Origin: Mesostigma viride
Taxonomy: Eukaryota > Streptophyta > Mesostigmatophyceae > Mesostigmatales > Mesostigmataceae
NCBI GenBank assembly: GCA_009746045.1
Contig: RPFO01000231.1
Coordinates: 1,427,340 to 1,487,339, forward strand
DNA length: 60,000 nucleotides
Direction of reading: 5' to 3'
The notes under the pieces were generated by a model. It was not told the origin of the DNA and did no database searches. It saw only the letters and a list, made by a program, of their open reading frames with translations. Shown here one piece after another: positions 20,801 to 31,667 of this stretch. How positions within the stretch are numbered: position 1 is the first letter of the stretch; each line of letters opens with the position of its first letter. The translations under genes and the position numbers were made by a program.

Positions 20801-23166
20801 CTAGTTCCCATCGGTTTGAAAGGTGCCACGCGTGGACATCAGAACATCTAGGTACGCGTGGCAATGAGCTACATCATCCGCATTATCATGCCTATCTACC
20901 GTAAGGAAAACATCGGCCCAAACGCCGTCAGCCGTCAGGAAAGAGGCCCAGAAAGGCCCAGTAGTACCGGTGCTGGGTAGTCTGAGGCCCACCTGGCCCC
21001 TGGCCCAGTCCAGGAAACCGCAGGCGAAAAGCCGAAGGAAGGGCTCAGCAGCCAGCAATGATCGGCAGAGCGCCCGGAGGAAGAGGCGATGGTACGTCAC
21101 CCGCGAGCGCATGCCCGTAGGGAAAAACAGGTCCAGCAGCGGCTCCACATTGGCAGGCCAGAGGCGCACATGCATGCCGGATCTCCCGTGCACGCCACCG
21201 CCGTGCACACTGCCGAAGGTCTCCAGGTACTCACTAGACCAGTCGGGAGGAGGGTGTCCGCGGGTGTCCAGGCCCTGGCCCGGCAAGGGAGCCGGACGAC
21301 GGGCGTCCCACTCGAGAGCGGGCTGAAGACGCACTGCATAGTCTCCCCAGGCTCAGCAGGACACTCCACAAAAATAGCATCTGAGGCCAAGATACCCAGA
21401 GGAGGAGGATAGGCCCACTGAACCCCACAGTACGTGAAACACGGGTCGTTGTCAGCGCCGGGCCCAGCGGTACAGCACTCGCCTAACCAAAATCTCACCC
21501 TATAACTGAAGATGGGATCGGCCAGAATGACCATATCAAACGGAGGCCTGTCAGTATCAAGTGGTAGGTTCCTATCCCGAGGCGCACGACACACCTGAGA
21601 ATAGCCGTAGGACATGGGCGTCAGAGAAATCTCAGGAGCTGCCCGAGGGAGGTCACACAAGCGACACGCCACCGCCGACATACCATGTCCAACAACCGCC
21701 GTATCCCTGGACTCAGGCATGCGGTGAACCACTGAAGGTGAGCGGTCCCGGTCGCCGCGGGCCAATTACTCCTGGAGTGAGTCAGACGCGCGCTGGTGCC
21801 GCAGGTCCGCCTCAGTGACCCGGGGCGCAGCGACCACCGTCGCCAGCGAACGAGGACCCGCGCTGGAGGCGCGAGCATGCAGGAGCAGGAACAGGAACAG
21901 GAACAGGGGCCGACGCGGCTGAAGCAGAGGCGCCAGTAGGCCGGGACGGACCCGCCGGAGAACTGAGGGGCCTCGGACGGGGGCATGCCAGAAGGCCACA
22001 TGTTGAACACAGGGCCCGTAGGTGGAGGAACGCACGCGTAGTAGTAGGACTGGTTACCGTCAAGGCTCCAGTCATGAACAGGTACACGCTGTGGTGGACC
22101 ACCCTCCGGCCACAGCGTAGGACGACCGCTGCATGGGGTCACCGAAGAAGCCCCGCGAAGGCGGAACAGGGGCCTGGGTAGACCCATGCAGACGCGGGAG
22201 CCACGACAGCTGGCTCACCTGTGGCCGCCGGCTGGGTGCGCTGAGATGCCATAAGGGTCCCGTGGAGGCGCAGCCGACGCGCGAGCAGGCGCCGCAGCGG
22301 CGGTAACACGTACTGAGCAGCAGCAACAACAGGGGCAGCAGCAGGAGGAGGAGCGACAGCGGCCACAGGAGCAGCCACAGGCACGGCGGAAGAGGAACCT
22401 GCGCCCGAAGGCGCCTGCGCCGCTGTAAACGCCCCGAAGGCCGTAGCCAGCATGACTGGATCTGTGCCTGCATGGCGGACACAGTGGCGGCAAGGCTAGC
22501 TGCTACCGGATCTACCACCGGAGGGGTATAGGAGAAGGTCCGGTCGACACGCGCCTAGACGACGCTGGTGACGAGGGGACCGGAGAGGGCGCCGAAGGAC
22601 CCTCAGACACATAAGAGGCGGCGGCCGAGGCAGGTACTCTGGAGTATACTGCGCCTCCGCCGGCGCGCCCTGAGGGGGCTGGTCGCCCAGAGGAAAAACC
22701 TGGGCCGACTGATCTGCATGCTATCTCCATGAACTGGATCAGCCTTGAGGAGATCACAAGGCTTGTCATCCAAAATAGCGTCTCCCTCGGCAGGAAGCCA
22801 GTGGAAGATATCCCGAGGGCGCGAACGCTCCTCAGGAGTAGAGAGATAGGAGAAAATGCGCGGGCCCTGCAGCACGGCCTCTATCTGCGCCATGCAGCGC
22901 CGGACAGCGAGATCCACGCCCCAGGATACACTGGCCAGCGTCATCAAAGCTATGGACGGCTAGCTGCTGACCCAGAGGTCGGAGGCGTACCAGGAAACGC
23001 CGAACAGCGCGGTCCGGACCAAGGCTGCCCGGTCGGCAGGCAGGGCAGAATGCACGCGGCCACCCGGATAGCAGCTCCGAGCGACCCAACGGCCGCGGAG
23101 CACTTCACAAAAAAACTGAGGATCTGGAGTCGCCAAGGACTCCTCGGGAGGGGTAGGCGTCGTCAT
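20801..23166 (-). pseudogene. Degraded ORF downstream of gypsy integrase
   Basis: A series of minus-strand open segments in shifting frames starts with MTTPTPPEESLATPDPQFFC at 23166. It passes through VDPVAASLAATVSAMQAQIQ (about 22516) and an Ala/Pro-rich stretch, and ends near 20801. The helical-then-Ala/Pro-rich composition is gag-like. It lies after the integrase on the same strand, where some gypsy elements carry a third ORF. It could instead be the gag of another, unresolved element. No domain is firmly recognised and at least four frameshifts are needed. Confidence 0.35.
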
Positions 23167-23476
23167 GGAGGCTGCGGAGGGTGGGGGACAACCAACCGAC
23201 CCATCGACCGCAGGAATACATCAGGCAAGGAGGACACACACCTAGAGCCTATGCAGGTCTTTATATTCCTGCAGGAGGCGACATCCATCTAACTCCGACT
23301 CGGTGTACCACACCCTATCTACCTCACCCCGAGCATACATCCACTTAACCTTATACTGGCATTGAGTACTGCGGCCCCTTTTCAAATCTCTATGGGCCAC
23401 GATACTCTCTATACCTCATCTTCTACCTCGATCACCAGTATCAGGGTTATGTTCCAGAGGGGCAGGAGCTAATTCT

Positions 23477-23964
23477 CTACCAGCAAGCGTGCTCTGATGG
23501 TATAGATAGCTTAAGCTGACTCCTATGGAAGGAACGGGAGTGTGTCTGCCAGGAGGAGGGAATATCTATTTCATACAAGAAGTTTCCTACTCTAGAGAGC
23601 ACACGGAAGGGACCGAGGAAGGCGGGCCTAAGCTTAACCTTCAACTCAGCCTCGAACTTGTGAGCGAATCGGCCAACACGGGCCCCTTCTACCAACACAA
23701 GATCTCCTACTTCTATCTCTGGGGCTCTGCTATCTAAAGAGGCACGCAACCTAGAGAGATACTTGGCCTGCGCCAAGTTATGATAACCAGCAATAGCATT
23801 GTCGTGAGCATTCTTCATCTTCTCTAACAGTTCACGCACGCCATCCACAGTATCGTGAGACACATCATCCTTGTCCCTAAGGGGACTAGCCAAGAGAGAG
23901 GTAGGGGTATAAGAGGTTGTCTACCAGTATCTAAGAAGAAGGGTTTATAGCCGTGGGTGGCCAG
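23477..23964 (-). pseudogene. Ty3/gypsy integrase, C-terminal part
   Basis: Minus strand from the break at 23964: ATHGYKPFFLDTGRQPLIP (integrase core end), then after one frameshift a helical stretch and GDLVLVEG ... KLRPAFLGPFRVLSRVGNFL ... SFHRSQLKL, stop at 23477. These are the standard GPY/F-type C-terminal features of Ty3/gypsy integrases. The upstream half of the same gene lies at 51315-51546; removing 23965-51319 restores ...EFYCPLATHGYKPFF in frame. Integrase would insert element cDNA; this copy is inactivated. Confidence 0.85.
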
Positions 23965-24345
23965 AGTTATGGGAAACACAGAGCTGGAAATGCTCAGGCA
24001 GTGCCAAATGGCGTGTGTGTGAACGACGAGACACCTTGGCATTAGGATAGAATGGCACATATACCGCTGGTCAGCCGTCACTTGCGGCTGACCAGACTTT
24101 GCGTAAGTTAAGCCTAACTTACTACTGATCCTGGACGGACTAGCCTATCAGTTACAACCTGATCTAGTCAGTCCTAGCATGACAACTACAGTCCCGGTAC
24201 TGAGGTACCGGCTCATCACATACTGAGTATAGCCACGTGTCCATGCCACGACTGCTCTAGTCCAGCACCGTCCCAGTACCCAATTGGGCGCCGGCGGTGC
24301 TGGCACGTGTCCACTTAGGCTACAGACGGGAAACTTAGACTAACT
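23965..24345 (-). repeat. X element 3' LTR (381 bp)
   Basis: Read on the minus strand it begins AGTTAGTCTAAG and ends CCCATAACT, with 5-bp inverted termini AGTTA/TAACT. It is preceded on the minus strand by a polypurine-type AAAGTGGG, as expected for plus-strand priming. Confidence 0.88.
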
Positions 24346-24636
24346 CCCACTTTAAGTTTTCTTTGGGTTTCAACAGAAACACACATAGCCATCAAATGGA
24401 CGCAGCCATTCCCAATGCCTTAGAAAAACTGTCAGACAACCTACTAGGACCCCAAGGTCACCTCACACATGTACAAGAGATGCATTAAAAAGGCCCCATG
24501 TCTCAAGCATGGTTTCTTAACTGAGTGAGATGGGTGCTCAAGGCCCCAGCATGTCATGGTCATCCAAACAGGTGTCCCAAAAATTTTATTCAATAAATAA
24601 CACATTCATCATGTCCCAACTTTCTAGACCAGTGCT

Positions 24637-26402
24637 TCACACTGTCAGAAAACTACCCAGCTGCCACTGCAGCCTTTCAGCTGCAGTATTAGGCAGGGGG
24701 TCATGGGCTAACATGTACAACGTGCCAGTCACTTCAGACTGTAACCAGGGTTCATCAACCCATACAAGACCTGGTATTGTGGTCCTGCTGCTTGTGGCAC
24801 CTTGCATGGTCAGTGCATCTGCAGCATTGTCTTTGTCCCTGACGTGGGCTTTAGACTCCAGGTACTTGCATTCCTGTTTTAGCACAATCCAATCCAGGTC
24901 CGAGTGAACAGCCAAATGATTGGCAAGGAAAGAGATGATAGATTGAGAGTCAGTCAGCAAATGTGCTTTCACTCCTGCAGAGCTACCAGCCTGGTGTTGA
25001 AGCCAGACCAGCAAGTGATTGAGATACCTTGCATGCAAGACAGAAGATACCACAGCCCTGCATTCAGCTACATTGCTACTCACAGCTTTCCTCTTGTGCA
25101 GTCTACTGAACCAGGAGACTAGTGATTTCTTCCCACCTTGGTTATGCAGGAAAAACAATCCAGCCTCTCTGGCTTGAACCTTGGTAACTACCCTGGACTC
25201 CATTGAACTATCCATCATGCACGTGATGTGAATGGGAGTAAACAGATCCAGTGAGTGAAGCATCAAAGGTGGACCATCATGCAATAACTGCTTGATTGCC
25301 CGTGCTCCTACCTCCTGTAGTACCTCATCATCTACCCTGCTCACAAAAGCCAGGTGGGGTGCACATGTAGCACATAGCCAACCAAGCTTGCCTCTAATGG
25401 TGGGGCACATGTCAGGGGTGATGTGAACAGGCAGGACATCCAGACAAGACTTAATGTATTCAGCAGAGGCCTGCATGGAACAAACCCAGCTGCCCTGCTG
25501 CTGCAGCAACTCAAGCATCATGCCACAGAACTTGACTGGCTCCTTGCCCAGCTCTAGCTGCTTGCCAATCTCAAAACTGGCAGACACCTGAGCTATGAAA
25601 GCATCCACTGCAGCTCTAGGACCTGAGATTAACTGATCATCCCCATGCCAGACAAACATCATCATTCCATCAGGGTGTGGGATGACAAACAAGCAAGGGT
25701 CAATGTCATCATAGGTGGCCCCTAGCTTCATGAATACCTCCTGTGCAGACAGCCTAAAAATTTTTGGAGCTGACTGCAACCCTTCAACCCCCAGGTTTGG
25801 CCTCAACAAGGGTTGTACAATATCCCTGTGCCACACCTTAGGAGTATTCACCACGTATACCTGACCTCTCCAGACCTGCTGTGCTATGGCAGGGTCCCCC
25901 TTTAGAAAGGCTCTTTTGATATCTGTGGCTTTACACACATAATCCTTCCCTGTATTAAGCTGATGCAAAAACAAGGAAAGCAACACCTTGAGAGACGTTT
26001 GCTGAATACCAGGAGTATAAAGCTCAGCCTCTGTCAGCTCTGTAGAGCCCCTGAACTCAGTGACACATGGCCTAGCATGGAAAATGGTGGTCCCCCATCA
26101 GCCTGAGGTTTATGCTTGCACACAAACTTTAACCTTAGCTTTTTGGCTCCAGCTGGCATAGCATCAAGAGGAGTCACAGGTGGTGTGTGAGTGGGACTAC
26201 GTGCATCTGGAACAACCCACTCCTCCCTGGCTTTAGTAAAAGCCTCCAGCCACTTGAGAAACCCAATCTGCGTCTGGCAGTCCCGTACAATATCATCATA
26301 TAGGACAGGGGAGATATGGATGCAACATCCCATCTACCAAGCCCAAACGCTGAAGGGTGTAGCTTTTGAGAGTGTATGAGGTCTTCCACACATGGTTCCT
26401 GA
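24637..26402 (-). CDS. X element reverse transcriptase and RNase H
   Basis: Starts after the hAT with VEDLIHSQKLHPSAFGLGRW ... EEWVVPDARSP, one frameshift near 26080, then RT motif A VCKATDIKRAFLKG, motif C FVWHGDDQLISG (GDD codons 25636-25641, His-Gly instead of Tyr-Val) and RNase H landmarks MDSSMESR, SSNVAECRAVV, LLTDSQSIISFL, DNAADALT. Order RT then RNase H at the C-terminus is the Ty1/copia arrangement. RT copies element RNA to DNA; RNase H removes the RNA. Confidence 0.85.
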
Positions 26403-26410
26403 CCTGGGAG

Positions 26411-28016
26411 CAGAGTGCAATCATACGCCGTATAATACGGTATAATACGGTATAATACGTAATACGCTGGCTTTGAGCGTATGATTCATACGTTATAATA
26501 CGTTTTAGCGTATAATGACGTATAATACCGTATTATACCGTATGATGCCGTGTTTTCCGCGTTTTTTTTACGTTTTGCGCGGCTAGGATGCCAGAACGAC
26601 AGGGCAACGATTTGAAGCCACAGATTTCGTATCTCTACTATAAGTACTGACCCGTCTGAACTCGACGCGATCTTATTTTGACATTGTGGTGCACAGTGCG
26701 CGCACCGTGCGGAGGTGGCCATGGCGACGTGCGTTCCGTTAAAATATGGCTAATCCGGCGGGCGACAGGCGAAAAAATTAAGCCGATGGTTAAAAGTGAT
26801 GTTCTATTATGATGTTTCATAGCAAGATCTGCACTATTTGCAAATTCGCTGCCTTTGTTGGTACAGATTTGCACGGGGGTCTCATCCAACGTCAATTTGG
26901 CCGCGATGAATAATCTAGCATGTGTGCCTGCGACGGTAGAACTCGACATTCGTGGGTTATTTTGATGCAGCAAGAGCCGTTTAGTAACGGACACCATGAA
27001 AATAACCTAAGCATCTTCGATCTGCGGCCATTTCCTGTCATTTCTAAAATGATTTCGTTCAGGCCTGCGCGATCCGCGGTTAATCCATCCATGGCTGGCT
27101 GGCTTTTCTTGCGCGCCTGGGTAGGAAATAATGCCGGCCGTGGTACGTTGATTTGCCGCATGTCACCGCCCAGTCTGTTTGCGCTCTTAATGAACCTGGC
27201 ATGAAACTTTTTGCGCCGTTTCTGGGTTTTTCTTGCTATTTTGTTCTCCACTTGTTGCAGTTGTGCTATCAGATTTTCCGCAGCTTTCAATGGTTTTCCT
27301 TACGCTGCGTATGCCATGCTTCCTAAAGCTACCCAGAATTGATCGGGCAGTTATCTGGCTTTGCTACGCTTCCTGTATGGAGGTTTTCACACGGTAGACA
27401 TTCTATATTGCGTAGTCAAGGACCCTAGCTGCCTGGGAGCGGCATCACCGTTGCAAGGAGCTGGCGAGCTCATAGACGCCTGTCATGCTCTTCAGCCTGC
27501 TGGAAAACAAGGTTGTTGTATGGAAGGTGAGAATATGTGAGTTACTTATTATCACATCCCCACCTGTTTAGCCATGTTTAACATGTTGGCCCCTTGCTGG
27601 CCCACTGCACGGTCCCCTAGTTATTGCTGGCCTTTTTACCATATATAATTACTTGCATCAAAGTGAAGGCACCCAAGTAAACATAACCAATATAAAGCCA
27701 CATATATACAGTTATACACATACACACAATTATGCATGCGCACGTTTACATTCTCAGTATGACATGCAATATATCGATCGTGTCCACAATATCCACCGTA
27801 TAGAGTATAGCCGAGGGTAGGGCAACCTTGGATTATGTCCAAAACAGTGTTAAAAACATGTGGATTGATGGTGGGTGTCTTAAAATGTGTAAAATCAGAG
27901 TATTCTGAGTGTGTCCGTACGAAAACGTATAATACCGTATTATACCGTATTATACCGTATTATACATTATACTCCACCGTGACCGTATAACGCGTATAAC
28001 GTACGATTGCACTCTG
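26411..28016. mobile_element. Non-autonomous hAT element (1606 bp)
   Basis: Starts CAGAGTGCAATCATACG and ends, inverted, CAGAGTGCAATCGTACG. It is flanked by CCTGGGAG at 26403-26410 and 28017-28024 (8-bp duplication). Removing it restores KPKYLPGQEP in the X polyprotein, matching APKYAPGHEP of Y. Both subterminal regions carry clustered GTATAATACG palindromic repeats. A minus-strand stretch (26892-27290) with ENKIARKTQKRRKKFHARF may be a transposase remnant. A diverged relative is at 14105-14800. Confidence 0.88.
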
Positions 28017-28200
28017 CCTGGGAGGTACTTGGGCTTAACTGCATTGATGGCAGCATCCAACCCAGTGCTAATCTGGCTCAAAGGGATTTTAAAATGATCT
28101 AGAGGTACCTGTCCTACCCCTGCCACACTCAACCTCCCAGCTGAGATGACAACACCAGGGTAAGATACAAAAGGTTCCCCTAACAGGGCATTCCCTGAGT

Positions 28201-29172
28201 TTAACCCTCAACCACCTGAAATGGCGTGGGCATACCCAAGATTTGAATGCTCACCTGACCTTTGACCTGCATTTTTGTTTTGCCTGAAAAATCAGACACT
28301 CTAGCCCATGGTGAGGCCTTCATTTTCAGACCAGATACAGCTGCTGCACTGATGATACTCACCTGTGCTTGGGTGTCTACAGCCAAAATACTATGATCTT
28401 GACCTGCATCCCCTACAGCATTGACTTGTGCTGTACCTGTTGCCACAACTGCTTTAGTGTTGTGTGCCTTGTGCAAGGCCTTAAGAATCTCAGCAAATGA
28501 CTTCCTGGGAACGACAGGATCTGCTCTCTCTTGTGACTCCTCCAGGTGTGAGGGAGGGGCTACCTGCTGCTCCCCCTGTGCACCTTCCTCCTGCCCAGGT
28601 GGACTATTGGGTTGTAGTGGGGCTGCACTACTGAGGAATACAGGAGCTTCTACTGTGGTACTAGTGCTTGCATCAATGACGTCCCTAGCCAATTCATTGG
28701 GTGAGATCAATCCACCAGACTCCTGCTCTGAATCCATGTCCAAGAATTCTACCCCTGACACGTCTGCCAGTGGTGGGTAATAAAGCTTGAGTCTATGCTT
28801 GCTGACCACACGCTCTCTGTCATGTTGTATAGTGACTGCAGTCCCTTCTTCATGAATTTTAGTGACTACAGCTGGACCGTGCCATCTGGCAGAGTGTGCT
28901 CTTCCTCTGTCACCCTCTCTGAAAAACAACACATGGTCCCCCACTTCAAACACAGGCCTGGCATTATTTTTGTCTTTCTTTGCCAGCAACTTGGCTAAGT
29001 GCTGCCTTTGTGTGTTGTAGTGAGTGTGCACCTCTGAAGCATAGCTGCCTGACTGAAGGCCAGTTGGGGTGATTTCCCCAAAAGGTGAGGACATTATTGG
29101 TTTGGCGTTTAGCTGGGTAGTCACCCCTGCTGCCCAAGATGCCCTGTCAGCATAGCTACCAGAGTCAGCCAA
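28201..29172 (-). CDS. X element integrase C-terminus and retropepsin-like domain
   Basis: Begins with the integrase end (ADSGSYADRASW ... FEVGDHVLFF ... HRLKLYYPPLADV). After a Pro/Ser-rich linker comes ILAVDTQAQVSIISAAAVSG and KGQVSIQILGMPTPFQVVEG, a retropepsin N-lobe in which the usual DTGA/DSGA is DTQAQ. The catalytic Asp codon is at 28375-28377. One base appears missing at about 28199, after which the frame gives GNALLGEPF, the ILG-type second motif (28017-28200), interrupted by the hAT at 28016. Confidence 0.8.
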   Translation of the reverse strand: MADSGSYADRASWAAGVTTQLNAKPIMSSPFGEITPTGLQSGSYASEVHTHYNTQRQHLAKLLAKKDKNNARPVFEVGDHVLFFREGDRGRAHSARWHGPAVVTKIHEEGTAVTIQHDRERVVSKHRLKLYYPPLADVSGVEFLDMDSEQESGGLISPNELARDVIDASTSTTVEAPVFLSSAAPLQPNSPPGQEEGAQGEQQVAPPSHLEESQERADPVVPRKSFAEILKALHKAHNTKAVVATGTAQVNAVGDAGQDHSILAVDTQAQVSIISAAAVSGLKMKASPWARVSDFSGKTKMQVKGQVSIQILGMPTPFQVVEG

Positions 29173-30568
29173 CCTGCATGGATGGCATTTTTCTTATCAC
29201 ATCCCTGATGGCTCTCATGGTACGTTCTACCAACCCCTGACGTTCATGATCTTGAGCCCCAGACACTTCTATCTTGGGCAGATCATTCCTGTCCTGGATG
29301 CAGAGAAACTGCTGATCCAGCATTACTTTTTCAATGGGGTGAAAACGTGCCAAGGCTATCTCTAAAGCTCTGTGCAGCTGCTCTTTATCCATCCCAGGCA
29401 GGGGCTCCACTACCACAAACCTTGACCAGGCATCCTTTATGACTAGGTAGTATACCGTGTCCTTCACCACGTGTATAACATCCCCAACCAGTTTGCCTCT
29501 AGCCAGTGGTGGTGTGGCCACATGCCATTTTCTGGGCTTAGGAGCATATAGCTGACATTGCTCACAGTGCTTACGTACGTGCCTGCACATCTGTTCCAGA
29601 TCATGGCCTTGTATTTTATTGGCTAGCCTTTCAGCCACAGCCTCATGGCCCATAACCTTGTGCAGTTGCTCTGCTAGAGCACCATACGTGATTACCTTTT
29701 CTGCTGCTGCACTAAGGGAAGCTATGGTGGGGTCACGCATCATGTGTGACAGGGTCATATCATATGCCACATCCCAATCCACATCCTCACACTCAGGCAA
29801 CACTTGGCAGACAGAAGGTAACAGGAAACCATGTGTGAAAAATGGTGAGGGTAGCTTACAGGTGTCTCCCTGGTCTGCTGCCCCCGCGCGGTTGTAGCGC
29901 CCTGGCGTGTTCTTGTTGTGCCTGGGAGCCGTGCAGCGCGCTCCTGCTGCAATGGGGTGACGTGTTTTCCAGCATCCAGGACAAACATCAACGTCAGACC
30001 CATAGTCGGGTTTGCCCTTCCAGCAATCATCCTTTAGGTGCCCCTTACAAAGGCACCTAGTACAATGTTTGGTGGGGTCATGAGGCAACCTCTTGTCCCC
30101 CCCTGCTGGCTTAGCACCCCCTGGCTTGCTAGCTCCCCCACTTTGTATTCTGTTTTTGTTGTTATTATTCTTCCCCCCCCCCTTGTTTCCACCTCCCCCA
30201 CTTTTATTGTTTTTGTTTTTATCCCCCCCCATTACCGCCTTTACCTGGGCCACCAGCGACTGCAACTGCTTTTTAGAGAGCCCCGTACCTGAGGCCTCCT
30301 CCCCCTTAACCTGCTTCACCTTTACATCCTTGGCTGCAGCAGCAAATGGCTCTAGGCACTGCTGCACATAAGCCATTGCTTTCCTGAAGTCCTCCCACTT
30401 ATCCTTCAGACCTGCCAGTATGACTGACAGGGTGGTAGGGTCCAGTTCTGCCTTTTGTAGCCATAGGTGCACTAGGTACTTGGCATTGAGCTTCTTAAGC
30501 TCCTCATCCCCCTCTATGTACATGACATACTTCTTGTTGTCACTCGATACATAGTCACGCTTGTTGAC
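29165..30568 (-). CDS. X element gag C-terminus, zinc knuckles and integrase core
   Basis: After the hAT: capsid-like helices (LNAKYLVHLWLQKAELDP), a Lys/Gly/Asn-rich linker, CCHC knuckle CTRCLCKGHLKDDC, a second CPGCWKTRHPIAAGARC, then the integrase HHCC site (HKVMGH ... HCEQCQ) and core. Catalytic residues: D in GDVIHVVKD, D in MLDQQF, E in DHERQGLVERTMRA. No D-T/S-G protease motif lies between knuckle and integrase, where canonical copia has one. Frame breaks near 29168, overlapping the next segment. Confidence 0.82.
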   Translation of the reverse strand, partial: VNKRDYVSSDNKKYVMYIEGDEELKKLNAKYLVHLWLQKAELDPTTLSVILAGLKDKWEDFRKAMAYVQQCLEPFAAAAKDVKVKQVKGEEASGTGLSKKQLQSLVAQVKAVMGGDKNKNNKSGGGGNKGGGKNNNNKNRIQSGGASKPGGAKPAGGDKRLPHDPTKHCTRCLCKGHLKDDCWKGKPDYGSDVDVCPGCWKTRHPIAAGARCTAPRHNKNTPGRYNRAGAADQGDTCKLPSPFFTHGFLLPSVCQVLPECEDVDWDVAYDMTLSHMMRDPTIASLSAAAEKVITYGALAEQLHKVMGHEAVAERLANKIQGHDLEQMCRHVRKHCEQCQLYAPKPRKWHVATPPLARGKLVGDVIHVVKDTVYYLVIKDAWSRFVVVEPLPGMDKEQLHRALEIALARFHPIEKVMLDQQFLCIQDRNDLPKIEVSGAQDHERQGLVERTMRAIRDVIRKMPSMQVG

Positions 30569-31659
30569 CAGTGCTTCTAGTAACGGGACGTATACGTCAG
30601 CCGCTGACGCGTCAGTGTCTGACGCGTCCGACTTTTTCGTTCGCACGTCAGACAGCTGACGCGTAAATTTTGGCTCTGCGTCAGTCGACTGACGCATAAA
30701 TTTTGTCTGCACGTCAGTCGTCTGACGCGTAAATTCAGGCAGCACGTCACTGACTTCAGTACTTATGAGCACCGAGTCTATGCGTCAGGCAGGGTCAATA
30801 TAGAGTGGGTACCTACTAATGTACTGAACTCCACTGAAGTGCTAACTTCGTACTGGATATCTACGAATTCAAGTTCACCAGTTCAGGTCTGTTCGTTGAT
30901 ATGCTTCAAGATTCTAGGCCGTTATCATGCCCTGATGCCAGACCCGCGGGCCCTTAGCCTGCTTGGCGGCGAGAGTGACGAGAGTTCTTGACGAATGTAA
31001 AGTTGTAACCCAGGACGACTGGCAATGGTCGATGTCTCGATGATGGCTAAGGTTTTAGGAATATGATTTATGAGCTGATTGATGAAGCGTTGCGAGGTTG
31101 CCTGATTTACATATTGCTTTGAATCGAATTCCAGGTGTGTTTATTAACGCTGTAGATTTGTTTGCATAAGAAAGAATTCTGTCCATTACTAGATATGCGT
31201 AGGGAAATTTCGGGCCGGGTCAGTAATATTGTAAAAACATTTAACAACGTTAATGGTTTAGTCCGATAGTCAACTAGCAAAGTTAGCGACCTGGGGGTTG
31301 GAAGTTTTTGGGTGAAGGGATTGCGCCGGATGGAATACTGGGAAAAATTAAATCTGGGGGGATCGCAGCTTTTTTCATGCCGAAACAGGCCGCCGACACG
31401 GCCAAAGCGCCTGCGCCTGGTCCGCGTGCCATTGTTGGCGTAGGCCAGGCAGCCGACGCGCTGAACCGCAGCAAGAGGAATAGGAGGAATGATAGCAATG
31501 CAGCCAGCAGTGCAGCAGCAGCATCGGCTCAGTCCGGCAATTCTGGTGAGCCCCCAGGCTGACGCGCCGCTAACGGCGGCAAGTCAGCCGTCTGACGCGC
31601 CGCCAACGGCGGCAAGTCAGCCAGGCTGACGCGGACAAAAACCCTTACTAGAAGCACTG
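30569..31659. mobile_element. Non-autonomous hAT element (1091 bp)
   Basis: Terminal inverted repeats CAGTGCTTCTAGTAA at both ends. Target duplication TTGTTGAC at 30561-30568 and 31660-31667, exactly 8 bp, the hAT hallmark. Excising one copy restores the X gag frame. The left subterminal region has about eight TGACGCG-type motifs and the right has several more, resembling transposase-binding clusters. A short + strand ORF (31308-31562) is the only coding capacity. Confidence 0.88.
31308..31562 (+). CDS. Short ORF inside the hAT element
   Basis: 84 codons with KIKSGGIAAFFMPK near the start, then an Ala/Ser-rich tail and a KRNRRND basic patch. The xxIxxFF core resembles PCNA-binding or hAT N-terminal motifs but the usual Gln is missing. 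It may be the remnant of the transposase N-terminus or chance; no DDE domain is present. Confidence 0.3.
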   Translation: MGEGIAPDGILGKIKSGGIAAFFMPKQAADTAKAPAPGPRAIVGVGQAADALNRSKRNRRNDSNAASSAAAASAQSGNSGEPPG

Positions 31660-31667
31660 TTGTTGAC

